Counted from the stretch's first letter, positions 36,338 to 45,883 are shown. The stretch: 64,000 nt of DNA from Anaerococcus porci (GCF_009696575.1 NZ_VULQ01000006.1:88641-152640), one strand, 5' to 3'. Numbers and translations: made by a program. Notes: generated by a model not told the origin, from the letters alone.

Positions 36338-37513
36338 ATGGACAACTTAAAAGAGAGAGCACTTGAATTACACAAAAAAATTCAAGGAAAAATATCAACA
36401 GAATTAAAAACAAAACTAGAAGATAAGGACGACTTATCCTTAGTATATTCTCCAGGAGTAGCTGAACCTTGCAAAAAAATACATGAAAATGAAGAAGATG
36501 CATATGTATATACAGGAAAAGCAAATACAATTGCAATAATATCAGACGGATCTGCTGTTCTTGGTTTAGGAGATATAGGCGCAGCAGCAGCCTTACCAGT
36601 AATGGAAGGAAAGGCTTGTTTATTTAAAAAATTTGGTGGTCTAAATGCAGTTCCACTTGTTATAAATACAAATGATACGGAAGAGATAATTAAATTTGTA
36701 AAACAAGTTTCACCTACTTTTGGTGGTATAAACCTTGAAGATATTTCATCTCCAAGATGTATAGAAATTGAAACCAGACTAAAAGAAGAGCTAGATATAC
36801 CAGTTTTCCACGATGACCAACATGGTACAGCAATAGTTACAATTGCTGCTTTAATAAATTCCCTAAAACTTGTAGGAAAAAAACCTGAAGATTGTAATGT
36901 AGTAATTTCAGGAGTAGGTGCTGCAGGTTCATCTATAGTAAGAATGTTAAATGATTTTGGAATAAATGATATTTTTGCCTTTAACTCAAAAGGAATATTA
37001 AAAGAAAGCGAAGAATATTCAAAAGATTTATATAATAAACTTGCTAGAGAAACTAACAAGGAAAATAAAGACTATAGTTTGGAAGAGGCTATGAGAAATG
37101 CTGATATCTTTGTAGGAGTATCAGTACCAAATAAGATAAGTAAGGAAATGGTAAAATCCATGAAAGATAATCCTATAATCCTTGCTATGGCAAATCCAGA
37201 TCCAGAAATAACCTATGAGGATGCAAAAGAAGCAGGAGCTAGGATAGTAGGAACAGGTAGAAGTGATTATCCTAATCAAGTAAACAACGTTCTAGCTTTT
37301 CCAGGTCTTTTTAAAGGAGCTCTATCAGTTCATGCTAGCGCCATAACTGAGAAAATGAAAATTACAGCAGCAAGGGCTATAGCAAGCTTAATATCAGATG
37401 AAGAGCTTAAGGATGATTACGTTATACCATCTCCATTTGACATGAGAGTTGCTGATGTAGTGGCAAAAGCTGTTGCAGATTGTGCTAAAGAAGAAGGTAT
37501 AAGTCAAAAATAA
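36338..37513 (+). CDS. NAD(P)-dependent malic enzyme
   Basis: It oxidatively decarboxylates malate to pyruvate. The 391-residue short bacterial form shows YSPGVAEPC, a SDGSAVLGLGDIGAAAALPV segment (split by the usual loops), the catalytic region FHDDQHGTAIV and the nucleotide-binding SGVGAAGSSIVRM. It is the last gene of the aspartate operon and links it to pyruvate metabolism. No terminator is obvious right after it. Confidence 0.9.
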   Translation: MDNLKERALELHKKIQGKISTELKTKLEDKDDLSLVYSPGVAEPCKKIHENEEDAYVYTGKANTIAIISDGSAVLGLGDIGAAAALPVMEGKACLFKKFGGLNAVPLVINTNDTEEIIKFVKQVSPTFGGINLEDISSPRCIEIETRLKEELDIPVFHDDQHGTAIVTIAALINSLKLVGKKPEDCNVVISGVGAAGSSIVRMLNDFGINDIFAFNSKGILKESEEYSKDLYNKLARETNKENKDYSLEEAMRNADIFVGVSVPNKISKEMVKSMKDNPIILAMANPDPEITYEDAKEAGARIVGTGRSDYPNQVNNVLAFPGLFKGALSVHASAITEKMKITAARAIASLISDEELKDDYVIPSPFDMRVADVVAKAVADCAKEEGISQK

Positions 37514-37559
37514 GCATTTATATTTTTAAGATAAATAAAGCTATATATTTAAATTTAAT

Positions 37560-37708
37560 GGGACTGTTGCAAAATTATGAATTTCTAACGTTGCATCATT
37601 AAAAGTTACTCACAGACAATTTGAGAATATCTTGCCACTTAAGTAGGTAAATTGTAGTGGAGGAGTTTGTAATGATTTTGAACGATTAATTCATTCTGCA
37701 ACAGTCCC
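37560..37708. mobile_element. 149-bp MITE-like element
   Basis: The ends GGGACTGTTGCA and TGCAACAGTCCC form perfect 12-bp inverted repeats, and the similarity extends inward imperfectly for about 15 bp. The element is flanked by direct copies of ATTTAAT (37553-37559 and 37709-37715), a likely 7-bp target duplication. It has no coding capacity. It would be mobilised by a full transposon with similar ends elsewhere. Confidence 0.7.
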
Positions 37709-37786
37709 ATTTAATTTTCTATATACTTATAGGGAAAGTTTGACTACAACTACTAATTTAACAATTTACTTTAATAAATTCTTTGC

Positions 37787-37816
37787 TTGACTTTTTATCA
37801 TTCTTTATTGTATTAT
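37787..37816 (+). promoter_or_regulatory. Promoter of the antiporter-iadA unit
   Basis: TTGACT (37787-37792), an 18-bp spacer and TATTAT (37811-37816), about 30 bp before the start codon. Confidence 0.65.
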
Positions 37817-37848
37817 TATGTAAATAAAATATAAAAATGGAGAATAAT

Positions 37849-39291
37849 ATGAAAAAAGAGAAAAAGAAACCTAATACTATACAGGCTATGTCACCTTTAG
37901 TTGTAATGATTGTTCTTTTAACTATTGGTGTTGGTATATTAAAACTTAGGGCAGAGCCAATAATTTTACTTTGTACTATTTTTGCAAGCATTATTGCAAT
38001 GAAATTGGGATATACTTGGGAAGAACTTCAAGTTGGAATTATAGAAAAGATTTCAAGAGCCCTCCCAGCAACTCTGATTCTATGGTCAGTAGGATTTCTT
38101 ATAGGGGCATGGATGTTTTCAGGAACTGTACCTATGATAATTTATTATGGGGTACAAATTATGAATCCTAGATTCTTATATTTAAGTGCCTTTTTAATTA
38201 CAGCAGTCCTATCAACTGTTACAGGAACCTCTTGGGGTTCAGCAGGAACAGTTGGTGTTGCTATTATGGGAATTGCTCAAGGACTTAATATGTCCTTACC
38301 TATAACTGCAGGAGCAGTAGTTGCAGGAAGTTATTTTGGTGATAAGTTATCACCTTTTTCAGATACTACAAATCTAGCTCCACTTGCTGCAGGTTCAAAT
38401 CTTTATGAACATATAAAACATATGCTTTATACTACAATTCCCGCATCAATAATTTCAATGATAGTTTATCTTATTGTAGGACTTAGGGCTGATGTAACTG
38501 TCACAAGTAGTGAGTCTGTAGCCCTAATTCAAAATCAACTTTCTGGAATTTATAATTGGAATATTTTACTTATCTTACCAGTTATTATTATGCTTGTAGG
38601 ATCTATACTTAAGTATCCAACACTTCCAACCATGGTAGTAAACTCTTTAGTTTCAGTTGTAATAGGTGTTCTTGTCCAAGGTTTCAGTCTTAAGGATGGA
38701 TTTATTTCTATGATAAATGGATTTAATATTGAAATGACAGGTTTTCAAGCTAATATCATTGATGATATTCAAACCCTTATAAATCGAGGTGGGGCTGTTT
38801 CTATGACAACCACTACAGTTTTGGTGTTTTGTTCAATGGGATTTGCAGGTGTCATGTCAACATCTGGCATGCTTGATGTAGTTTTAGATGCAATACTTAA
38901 GAGAGTTAAGTCTACTTTTGGAGTTATCTTATCAACTATAGCATCTTGTTTTACAGTTGCTTTTGTTACAGGAAATTCTTATCTTTCAATTCTTATACCA
39001 GGAGAATTATTTAGAAAAATTTATCTTGAAAGAAATCTTCATCCTAAAAATCTTTCAAGAACTTTAGAAGATTCAGGTACAGTTTTAGTTCCACTTATAC
39101 CATGGTCTGCAGCAGGAGCATATATGACTGCTACCTTAGGGGTTGAAACCTTAGCCTATCTTCCATGGGCTATATTAAATTACACAGGAATAATGATGGC
39201 TATAATACTTGCCTTTACTGGAATTGGTATAACAAAAATAAGTGATAAGGAAAAGGAAGAATTTTTGAAAATAGAAAGAGAAAGCAAATGA
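37849..39291 (+). CDS. NhaC-family antiporter
   Basis: The 480-residue membrane protein has about 11-12 hydrophobic segments and the NhaC blocks GTSWGSAGTVGVAIMGIA and SYFGDKLSPFSDTTNLAP. Malate/lactate-type members of this family (MleN-like) keep these motifs. The ATG at 37849 follows GGAGAATA; the frame extends four codons upstream across that site. It overlaps iadA by four bases (ATGA), so its substrate may be a dipeptide, aspartate or a related acid; this is inference. Confidence 0.85.
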   Translation: MKKEKKKPNTIQAMSPLVVMIVLLTIGVGILKLRAEPIILLCTIFASIIAMKLGYTWEELQVGIIEKISRALPATLILWSVGFLIGAWMFSGTVPMIIYYGVQIMNPRFLYLSAFLITAVLSTVTGTSWGSAGTVGVAIMGIAQGLNMSLPITAGAVVAGSYFGDKLSPFSDTTNLAPLAAGSNLYEHIKHMLYTTIPASIISMIVYLIVGLRADVTVTSSESVALIQNQLSGIYNWNILLILPVIIMLVGSILKYPTLPTMVVNSLVSVVIGVLVQGFSLKDGFISMINGFNIEMTGFQANIIDDIQTLINRGGAVSMTTTTVLVFCSMGFAGVMSTSGMLDVVLDAILKRVKSTFGVILSTIASCFTVAFVTGNSYLSILIPGELFRKIYLERNLHPKNLSRTLEDSGTVLVPLIPWSAAGAYMTATLGVETLAYLPWAILNYTGIMMAIILAFTGIGITKISDKEKEEFLKIERESK

Positions 39292-40418
39292 TTTTAATTA
39301 AAAATATAAAAATTGTAGGAGATAAGTCTCTTACAAATATCTATATTGCCAATGATAAGATTTTAGATATTAGTGAGGATGATAAGAAATATCCTGTAGA
39401 TTGCATATATGACGGAAAAGAAATGATAGTTATTCCAGGACTTATTGACCAACATATTCACATTACAGGTGGTGGTGGAGAAGGGGGATTTAATACAAAA
39501 GTTCCCGAAATTTCTTTATCAAAACTTATAGAAGCTGGTATTACAACAGTAGTCGGTCTTCTAGGAACTGATTCAGAAACTAGAAGTGTAGAAAACTTAG
39601 TTGCTAAATCTCTAGCTTTAACTAAGGAAGGAATAAAGACTTATAGTTTAACAGGATCTTATGCTTATCCTAGTCCGACTATAACAGGTTCTATAAAAAA
39701 AGATATTATATTTATTGATCAACTCATAGGAGTCAAGATCGCAGTGAATGATCATAGGGATTCTAGCCTTGATTATAAAGAACTTCAAAGAATAGGAGCT
39801 GATGCTAGGGTTGCTGGAATGATTTCAGGAAAATCAGGTCATGTTACAATCCATATGGGAGGGGGTAAGTTTAATTTTAAACTAATAGATGATGCTTTAA
39901 AACATTCAAATCTACCTATAGGATGTTTTAGACCAACTCATGTAAATAGGGAACTTTCACTTTTTGAAGATGCCTTAGACTTTGCTAAAAGGGGTGGCTA
40001 TATTGATCTTACCTCTGGAATGGGTAAGGATTATCTAAATGATGCATATGCTTATAAGAAAGCAAAAGATAAGGGGGTTTTAGAAAAAATAACCTACTCA
40101 TCTGATGGATATGGATCTTGGTCAACTTATGATGATGATGGAAATCTTTTAGATATAGGCTATACTCCAGTTAATACAGGGATTATTGCTATAAAAGAGA
40201 TAGTAAAGTCAGGAGAAAAATTAAAAGAAGCCATAAAGCCTTTTACTATAAATGTAGCCAAGGCTTTAAAACTTGATAGGGAAGTAGGAAAAATAAAAAA
40301 AGATTATAAAGCTAATCTCCTACTTCTTGATGAAAATTTAGATATAAATACAGTGATTTCAAATGGGTTATTTATGATGAAAGATAAAAAAATTGTAAGA
40401 AAAGGAACCTATGAATAA
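39288..40418 (+). CDS. iadA: Isoaspartyl (beta-aspartyl) dipeptidase
   Basis: It hydrolyses beta-aspartyl dipeptides to release aspartate. The 376-residue amidohydrolase has the metal motif DQHIHITGGGGEGGF, AGITTVVGLLGTDS, and the signature SGHVTIHMGGG with YSSDGYGSW, all typical of IadA. The start overlaps the antiporter's stop (ATGA). Aspartate released could feed the preceding aspartate operon. Confidence 0.9.
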   Translation: MILIKNIKIVGDKSLTNIYIANDKILDISEDDKKYPVDCIYDGKEMIVIPGLIDQHIHITGGGGEGGFNTKVPEISLSKLIEAGITTVVGLLGTDSETRSVENLVAKSLALTKEGIKTYSLTGSYAYPSPTITGSIKKDIIFIDQLIGVKIAVNDHRDSSLDYKELQRIGADARVAGMISGKSGHVTIHMGGGKFNFKLIDDALKHSNLPIGCFRPTHVNRELSLFEDALDFAKRGGYIDLTSGMGKDYLNDAYAYKKAKDKGVLEKITYSSDGYGSWSTYDDDGNLLDIGYTPVNTGIIAIKEIVKSGEKLKEAIKPFTINVAKALKLDREVGKIKKDYKANLLLLDENLDINTVISNGLFMMKDKKIVRKGTYE

Positions 40419-40466
40419 AAATAGCAAGGCAGATAGATTTTGATCTAGATTGCCTTGCTATTTTTA
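40418..40466. terminator. Bidirectional terminator between iadA and msrB
   Basis: AATAGCAAGGCA and TGCCTTGCTATT form a 12-bp stem with A-runs and T-runs on both sides, so it can end both convergent transcripts. Confidence 0.85.
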
Positions 40467-40898
40467 TTCAAATAAAGTTAAATATTTGCCATATCCTTTT
40501 TCTTCAAGTTCATCTTTGGAGATAAATATAAGACTTGATCCATTTATGCAATATCTTAGCCCACCAGTCTCTTTTGGTCCATCAGAAAATACATGACCTA
40601 GATGGCTTTCTCCATCTTTTGACTTAACTTCAGTTCTTACCATACCATGAGATAAATCCTCAAATTCATCTATATTATCTTCAAGTGGTTTGGTAAATGA
40701 AGGCCAACCACATCCAGCATTGAACTTATCCTTTGATGAGAATAAAACTTCACCAGAAATCTTATCTACATATATTCCATCTTCAAAAAAATTATCATAT
40801 TTACTAGAAAAAGGCTTCTCTGTAAGTGAATTTTGTGTAACTTCATAAGATAGCTTATCAAGCTCTTTTAATCTTTCTTTTTTTAAATCTTTATCCAT
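40464..40898 (-). CDS. msrB: Peptide methionine-(R)-S-oxide reductase
   Basis: MsrB reduces Met-R-sulfoxide in proteins. The 144 residues contain [23 protein letters not shown] and the catalytic-Cys block [14 protein letters not shown]. The zinc CXXC pairs of some MsrB proteins are absent, which is common. The start at 40898 follows AGGAGG; a frame to 40943 has no ribosome site. The MsrA domain is not fused and not adjacent. Confidence 0.9.
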   Translation of the reverse strand: MDKDLKKERLKELDKLSYEVTQNSLTEKPFSSKYDNFFEDGIYVDKISGEVLFSSKDKFNAGCGWPSFTKPLEDNIDEFEDLSHGMVRTEVKSKDGESHLGHVFSDGPKETGGLRYCINGSSLIFISKDELEEKGYGKYLTLFE

Positions 40899-41004
40899 AA
40901 TATCCTCCTTGTATATTTTACTTAAAAATAAAAATTTATCCAAGTATTACTTTAAAATTATAATAAATTCTGATACAATATTATAAAAATATAGGGAGAA
41001 AATT

Positions 41005-42246
41005 ATGGAAAAAAATATATTGGCTGATCATGCAAGATGGCCAAACCTTGAAGATTCAATCTTTAAAGTTGGCGGTGAAGCAAAAAAAGCTATAGAGGAA
41101 AAGGGAAGAGAAAAGATTATTAATTCAACTATAGGAGCCCTTATAGATGATGATGGAAAACTGATTGCTTTTGATAGTGTATACGATACTTTAAAAAATA
41201 TGGATAAGAGATCTATAGCAAGTTATGGAGCAATAGAGGGCGATAAGGACTTTTTAGAAGGTGTTATATCTAAATGTTTTGGAAACTATAGACCAGAAGG
41301 ATTTATTAGGTCTATTTCTACAGTAGGTGGTACAGGTGCAGTAAGACATGTATTTTGGTCACTTCTAGGTGAAGGTGATTATGTAATCTGTCCTAATTGG
41401 TATTGGCCTGCCTATATGACTATGTGCGAAGAATTCAATAGAAAGTTTAAGACATATGAATTTTTAGATAAGGACTTTAATTTTAATATTGAAGCATTTA
41501 AGCTAGCCCTTGATTATGCTCTTGATAAAAGAGATAGGGTAGTTTGTGTATTTAACTCACCTGCTAACAATCCTACAGGTTTTACTATTGATGATTCAAT
41601 GTGGGATAAGATTATAGATATTATTAAAGATAGGGCAAAAGAAGGAAAGTATATAACAATTCTTCTAGATGTAGCCTATATAGAATTTGCAGGAGATGGC
41701 TCTCAAAAGAAATTTTTTGAGAAATTTTCATACTTACCAGAAAATATACTTACTACAGTTGCATATTCTATGAGTAAATCATATACAGCCTATGGTCTTA
41801 GAGCAGGAGCTTGTATAATTATATCTAAGAAAAAGGAAATAGCAGATTCTGTATTTAACTCAATGAAACATTCAAATAGGGCAACTTGGTCAAATATAAC
41901 TCACGTTGCTATGACTCTGCTTACAGAAATTGAAAAAGATAAGGAAAAATCTAAATCTTATAAGGATGAGCTAGAGAAATATAGGATTAAACTTCAAAAA
42001 AGAGCCGATGCTTTTATGGAAGCTTCTAAAGAAGTAGGGCTTATTACACTTCCTTATTTTGGTGGTTTTTTCATATCTATTCCATGTGATGGATCAGATG
42101 AAATCGCAGAAAAGCTTAAGGAAAATGATATATACATAGTAGCAAATAAACAAGGCCTAAGATTTGCAGTTTGTGCTGTAAGTGAGGATAAGTGTAGGAT
42201 AAGTCCAAAGCTTATAAAGAATGCGATTGATTTTATAAATAAATAA
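41005..42246 (+). CDS. Class I/II PLP-dependent aminotransferase
   Basis: The 413-residue protein has the fold type I pattern: GGTGAVRHVFWSLL, NSPANNPTGFT, the Schiff-base lysine in YSMSKSYTAYGLRAG, and a conserved C-terminal RFAVCAVSEDKCR arginine. It belongs to the aspartate/aromatic aminotransferase superfamily. The substrate is not clear. GGGAG precedes the ATG and a strong hairpin follows, so it is a single unit. Confidence 0.8.
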   Translation: MEKNILADHARWPNLEDSIFKVGGEAKKAIEEKGREKIINSTIGALIDDDGKLIAFDSVYDTLKNMDKRSIASYGAIEGDKDFLEGVISKCFGNYRPEGFIRSISTVGGTGAVRHVFWSLLGEGDYVICPNWYWPAYMTMCEEFNRKFKTYEFLDKDFNFNIEAFKLALDYALDKRDRVVCVFNSPANNPTGFTIDDSMWDKIIDIIKDRAKEGKYITILLDVAYIEFAGDGSQKKFFEKFSYLPENILTTVAYSMSKSYTAYGLRAGACIIISKKKEIADSVFNSMKHSNRATWSNITHVAMTLLTEIEKDKEKSKSYKDELEKYRIKLQKRADAFMEASKEVGLITLPYFGGFFISIPCDGSDEIAEKLKENDIYIVANKQGLRFAVCAVSEDKCRISPKLIKNAIDFINK

Positions 42247-42259
42247 ATTTTATAATGTA

Positions 42260-42313
42260 TTAAAAAAGTGGATGTTAAAGAATGAATTAATCTTTGTAAC
42301 ATCCACTTTTTTA
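42260..42313. terminator. Bidirectional terminator
   Basis: AAAAGTGGATGTTA and TAACATCCACTTTT form a long stem with A/T runs on both sides, between two convergent genes. Confidence 0.85.
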
Positions 42314-44062
42314 TTAGTCTTCAATTTCTTTAATAAGCTCAAATAGTTCTATAGCAGCAGCTCTTGGTCCTATAAATTGCATATTTTCTAGTCCCAATTG
42401 AGTTTTTATAGTACCTACTTTTACCTTATTTTTATATAGTGTATCAAAGTATAAATCTAGAAGTTTATCACATTCTTCTCTTTTTTGAACAGGTCCAAAT
42501 GGATTTGCAAAGTAGGTTTGTACAAGTCCTGTTTCAGTTGTAGTTCCTTTAGCAAGTCTTCCTCCTCTTTTAAATACTCTTAAAGCTTCAGATTTTTTGT
42601 CAAGTAATTCGATTGACTTAGCATTTTCCAAAACTGCTGAGTAGTTATCGGCATAAAGGAAAAAATCAACTTCATATCCCTTATTTATTTCATCAAAACT
42701 TGCAACAGGCATTATAAGTCTTGAGTTTACCTTATCAGGATTCATGAAAACTGACCTATCGATTTGCTTAAATGCATAGCCTGCATCTAGGTCGTCAAGT
42801 CTTACAAAAGCACCAATTTCTGTACCATAAGCATATACTTTTCCATTTTCAATTCTAAAAGAACCCATATCATCAAATACTATAGTAAGCTCTTTAATAT
42901 AATCTTTTGCGAGAGTTCTGAAAGCTTCTATAGATTCACTTTTTCCAGCTCCTGAATCTCCTAATATAACTATATTTACAGTCTTGTTGTTTTGTAAAAC
43001 TACAGAAAGCCCTGCACCATGAATTGGCAAATAGCCCTTTTTGATGTTGATAACATTGTTTAAAGTTAAAACCATTTTTTTAAGGTAGCCAAAATAATCA
43101 ATCTTATCTGAATAAGCGATATATCCTACATAAAGTTCATTTTCCTTATCATAGTAGAAAGAATTTTTCCTTTCTCCCTTATCTTTTGGTCCATAGATAT
43201 ATATTGCATCTGGTTTTTCATTTTCTATATCCTTTACTTCTGCAAGCTCAAAGAGATTTGATGCAGAAACCCCATGAGTAAGCAAGTCTCTGTGAAAATA
43301 GATGTATATTAGGTTATCACCAACCTTGGCTGGATAGCAGAAAAAGTGAGGATAATTTATATTAGTATCCAAGACTGGATTTTTATATACTTCTTCAAAC
43401 ACACCATCCCTTTTATTAGACTTAGTATAGGTAATATAAGGAGTTTCTATCATAACTTGGGTGATAAAAGGAATCTTATTTAAATTATTATAAATTTCTG
43501 GCAAGTCCTTATTAAAATACCTAATCATAATTGAAGCATCACAGGCAGCTGGAACTTGTCTATAAACCTTTGGCCAAGCACCTGTTATATTCATTTCAAT
43601 TCTTCTATATGACTGAAGAATCAGATTTTTTAGTTTTTCATTAAGCTCAACAAAATTTACAACTCCAACCCCTCGAGAGTCTTTTTTTTGCTCAATTATT
43701 GAATATCTTTCCAGATTTCTCCAATAGTCATAATATTCTTCAACTATTTTTAAAACACCTTCTTTTTGTTCATCAAGCTTATGATATTTATTAATCTTTG
43801 ATGATATTTCTTCTATATTCATAACTGTAAGAAGCTTTAATATATCTACTAACTCTATTGCTAGATTTTCTACAGATGAATTAATAAAAAATTGCTCTAT
43901 GTATGCATAAACTCTAGATGATTCATTTTTATGGTAGGATATAAATGACTTAGTTAAATCGAGAAAAGATTTACTATCTAATAGTTCATCCACATCATTG
44001 AAAAATTGCTCAGAAAAATTAAGTATGACCTTATTTCCTGTTATTGAAAATTCTTTACTCAT
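42314..44062 (-). CDS. PEP carboxykinase/HPr kinase superfamily protein
   Basis: The 582-residue protein has a P-loop GDSGAGKSESIEAF (about 368-381), an FDDMGSF block (about 397-403) and a C-terminal NPFGPVQ segment. The P-loop fold and the overall C-terminal half resemble ATP-type PEP carboxykinase, but GDSGAGKSE is closer to the HPr kinase form than to the usual PEPCK GLSGTGKT. Related Firmicute proteins are labelled PEPCK (ATP). The N-terminal 170 residues are helical and not recognisable. Enzymatic role uncertain. It stands alone. Confidence 0.6.
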   Translation of the reverse strand: MSKEFSITGNKVILNFSEQFFNDVDELLDSKSFLDLTKSFISYHKNESSRVYAYIEQFFINSSVENLAIELVDILKLLTVMNIEEISSKINKYHKLDEQKEGVLKIVEEYYDYWRNLERYSIIEQKKDSRGVGVVNFVELNEKLKNLILQSYRRIEMNITGAWPKVYRQVPAACDASIMIRYFNKDLPEIYNNLNKIPFITQVMIETPYITYTKSNKRDGVFEEVYKNPVLDTNINYPHFFCYPAKVGDNLIYIYFHRDLLTHGVSASNLFELAEVKDIENEKPDAIYIYGPKDKGERKNSFYYDKENELYVGYIAYSDKIDYFGYLKKMVLTLNNVINIKKGYLPIHGAGLSVVLQNNKTVNIVILGDSGAGKSESIEAFRTLAKDYIKELTIVFDDMGSFRIENGKVYAYGTEIGAFVRLDDLDAGYAFKQIDRSVFMNPDKVNSRLIMPVASFDEINKGYEVDFFLYADNYSAVLENAKSIELLDKKSEALRVFKRGGRLAKGTTTETGLVQTYFANPFGPVQKREECDKLLDLYFDTLYKNKVKVGTIKTQLGLENMQFIGPRAAAIELFELIKEIED

Positions 44063-44136
44063 ATTATCTCCATTCTTTTCTATTTTTATTGATAATTTTT
44101 ATTAATTATATAACAAAGTAGAGTGAAAAACAAGAA

Positions 44137-44161
44137 TAAAAAAAAGCAGGATAAATCCTGC
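44137..44161 (-). terminator. Terminator of azlCD
   Basis: On the minus strand GCAGGAT/ATCCTGC is followed by a run of T, just after azlD. Confidence 0.85.
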
Positions 44162-44165
44162 AAAA

Positions 44166-44486
44166 TTAAATAAATACCGTTTGAATTAAAAACATATAAA
44201 CAAAAGTTCCAGCTGCAATTGATAAGAGTAGGTTTTTTTTCCATAAATGCAGCAAAATTACAACAATAGATGCGATGATTTCTGGTATCCCATAAAATGG
44301 AGATGAAAGATTTGTATCTTTTAAGGCATATACTACCAACAGTCCCATTATAGATGCAGGAAGATATTCTCCAAGATAATCTATTATATCAGGGACCTCC
44401 TTATTTTTAAGAAGAAAAAAGGGAACAGCCCTTATTACAAAGGTAACTAGGCTTGCCGTTATGAGTATTTTAATAAAATTTTGCAT
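44166..44486 (-). CDS. azlD: Branched-chain amino-acid export subunit AzlD
   Basis: The 106-residue protein has four hydrophobic segments and the typical VIRAVPFFLLKN start region and YLGEYLPASIMGLLVVYAL. AzlD pairs with AzlC to export branched-chain amino acids or analogues. It overlaps azlC by 17 bp. Confidence 0.85.
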   Translation of the reverse strand: MQNFIKILITASLVTFVIRAVPFFLLKNKEVPDIIDYLGEYLPASIMGLLVVYALKDTNLSSPFYGIPEIIASIVVILLHLWKKNLLLSIAAGTFVYMFLIQTVFI

Positions 44487-45165
44487 AGTTGTTTTCCTCG
44501 ATTTGCTTTCTGAAAAAAAGAAGAACTATAACAATTATAACTATTGATGGGATCATAAAACTACCACTTCCAAATATTAATAAGCATATAAAAGGAATAA
44601 TAATACCAATAATTGAAGGTATTACCTTTTTAGGCTCTTTTATATTTCCAACAAAAAGTGCCATAAACATGGCTATTAAGACAAAATCTAGTTCTTTTGT
44701 ATTAATATCAAAAAAGTCTCCAAAAAGTCCTCCAAGAAAACATGCAAAAACCCAATATATATAGCTTAAAATTTCAATAGCAAGGATAAAATCTTCTCTT
44801 TTTACATTTTTTGGTGTTTTAAGGCTTGTTATAAGGGCAAAAGCTTCATCACTTAGGCCGTGTATAAAGAAAAGTTTGTGTTTTGTCTTTTTAAAAGGTC
44901 TTATAAGTGTAAGACCATAAAAGAGATATCTTATGTTTATAGACAAGCTAAATATAGCTATCGATATTAAAGAAATTGGATTTGCAAAAATCGGTATAAG
45001 GGCATATTGCAAACTTCCAGCATATATTACAGCTGAAATAAGGCCTGTTTGTATGGCGGATAAACCTACTTCACTAGCTAGTAAACCAAAGGCTATTCCT
45101 AAAAATAAGTAACCTAAAAGAATTGGTACTGTATAAGGAAAGGCCTTTTTAAATGCGATTTTCAT
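44470..45165 (-). CDS. azlC: Branched-chain amino-acid exporter AzlC
   Basis: The 231-residue membrane protein shows GYLFLGIAFGLLASEVGLS, YAGSLQYALIPIF and HGLSDEAFAL, typical of AzlC/YgaZ. It forms the main channel unit with AzlD. The start is weakly preceded by GAGGAATAAAGA. The SdpI-like gene lies 73 bp upstream on the same strand. Confidence 0.85.
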   Translation of the reverse strand: MKIAFKKAFPYTVPILLGYLFLGIAFGLLASEVGLSAIQTGLISAVIYAGSLQYALIPIFANPISLISIAIFSLSINIRYLFYGLTLIRPFKKTKHKLFFIHGLSDEAFALITSLKTPKNVKREDFILAIEILSYIYWVFACFLGGLFGDFFDINTKELDFVLIAMFMALFVGNIKEPKKVIPSIIGIIIPFICLLIFGSGSFMIPSIVIIVIVLLFFRKQIEENNYAKFY

Positions 45166-45238
45166 TCTTTCTTTATTCCTCTCTTATATAAATATTTTTA
45201 TAAATTTATATAATTATATCACAATTATAAGTGATTTG

Positions 45239-45883
45239 CTATTTATTTGCTAAGTTATTATAAATTAGATAAGAATATATAAATGAAACTATAATTGTTA
45301 AAATAAAAAGGCTTGTTAGTAGTATAAAGGCAATCTTTACTGAAAATCCTAAAATTATCAGGCTAAAAACTCCATTTATAAAAAGTAAGAGTCCAGAAAG
45401 CTTTTGAGTTTTTTTCCAAACATAGTCATTTTCTAAGGCCCATGGTGTTCTTATTCCAAGAGTATAGTTTCTCTTTATTCTTGGCATGAAAACTCCACTT
45501 ATAGCTATAAAAACAGCTATAACCGCTACGATTATCCTTCCTACATTTAAAGATGGGTCAAAAGTTTTTCTTATAGTTAGGCCAATTATAAGAAGATTAA
45601 GTATAGGAATTATTAACAAGCTTATATGTTTGTAGGACTCATCATGTTCATTTCTTTTAGGATCTAGGGTTAATATAAAATAAAGAGCAAGGTAGACTAG
45701 AACCATAAATATAACTATAAACAATAGAGCATTAATTTTTTTGGCATAAATATCAACCTGCCAGTCAAAATCATAGTGAACAGGAATTCTTACAGGCAAC
45801 CTATCATAATAAATAATTGCAAGAATTATTGATATAAGAAATAAAATAAATGATAGTAATAAATTTTTCCTATTTTCTTTCAT
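45239..45883 (-). CDS. SdpI-like membrane protein with DUF1648
   Basis: The 214-residue protein has six hydrophobic segments. The N-terminal part YDRLPVRIPVHYDFDWQVD is the DUF1648 motif, and YTLGIRTPWALENDYVWKKTQKLSG is the SdpI-family block. In Bacillus SdpI gives immunity to the SdpC toxin; many relatives have other or unknown roles. No toxin gene is adjacent, so immunity is not supported here. Confidence 0.8.
   Translation of the reverse strand: MKENRKNLLLSFILFLISIILAIIYYDRLPVRIPVHYDFDWQVDIYAKKINALLFIVIFMVLVYLALYFILTLDPKRNEHDESYKHISLLIIPILNLLIIGLTIRKTFDPSLNVGRIIVAVIAVFIAISGVFMPRIKRNYTLGIRTPWALENDYVWKKTQKLSGLLLFINGVFSLIILGFSVKIAFILLTSLFILTIIVSFIYSYLIYNNLANK

Noticed and set aside
36382..37059. 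225-codon frame on the minus strand
   Set aside because: It is antisense to the malic enzyme gene, serine/phenylalanine-rich as expected for the complement of such a gene, and lacks a start signal.
45239..45883. SdpI as an immunity gene of a toxin system
   Set aside because: No SdpC-like toxin or SdpR regulator is adjacent; the family has many members outside such systems.
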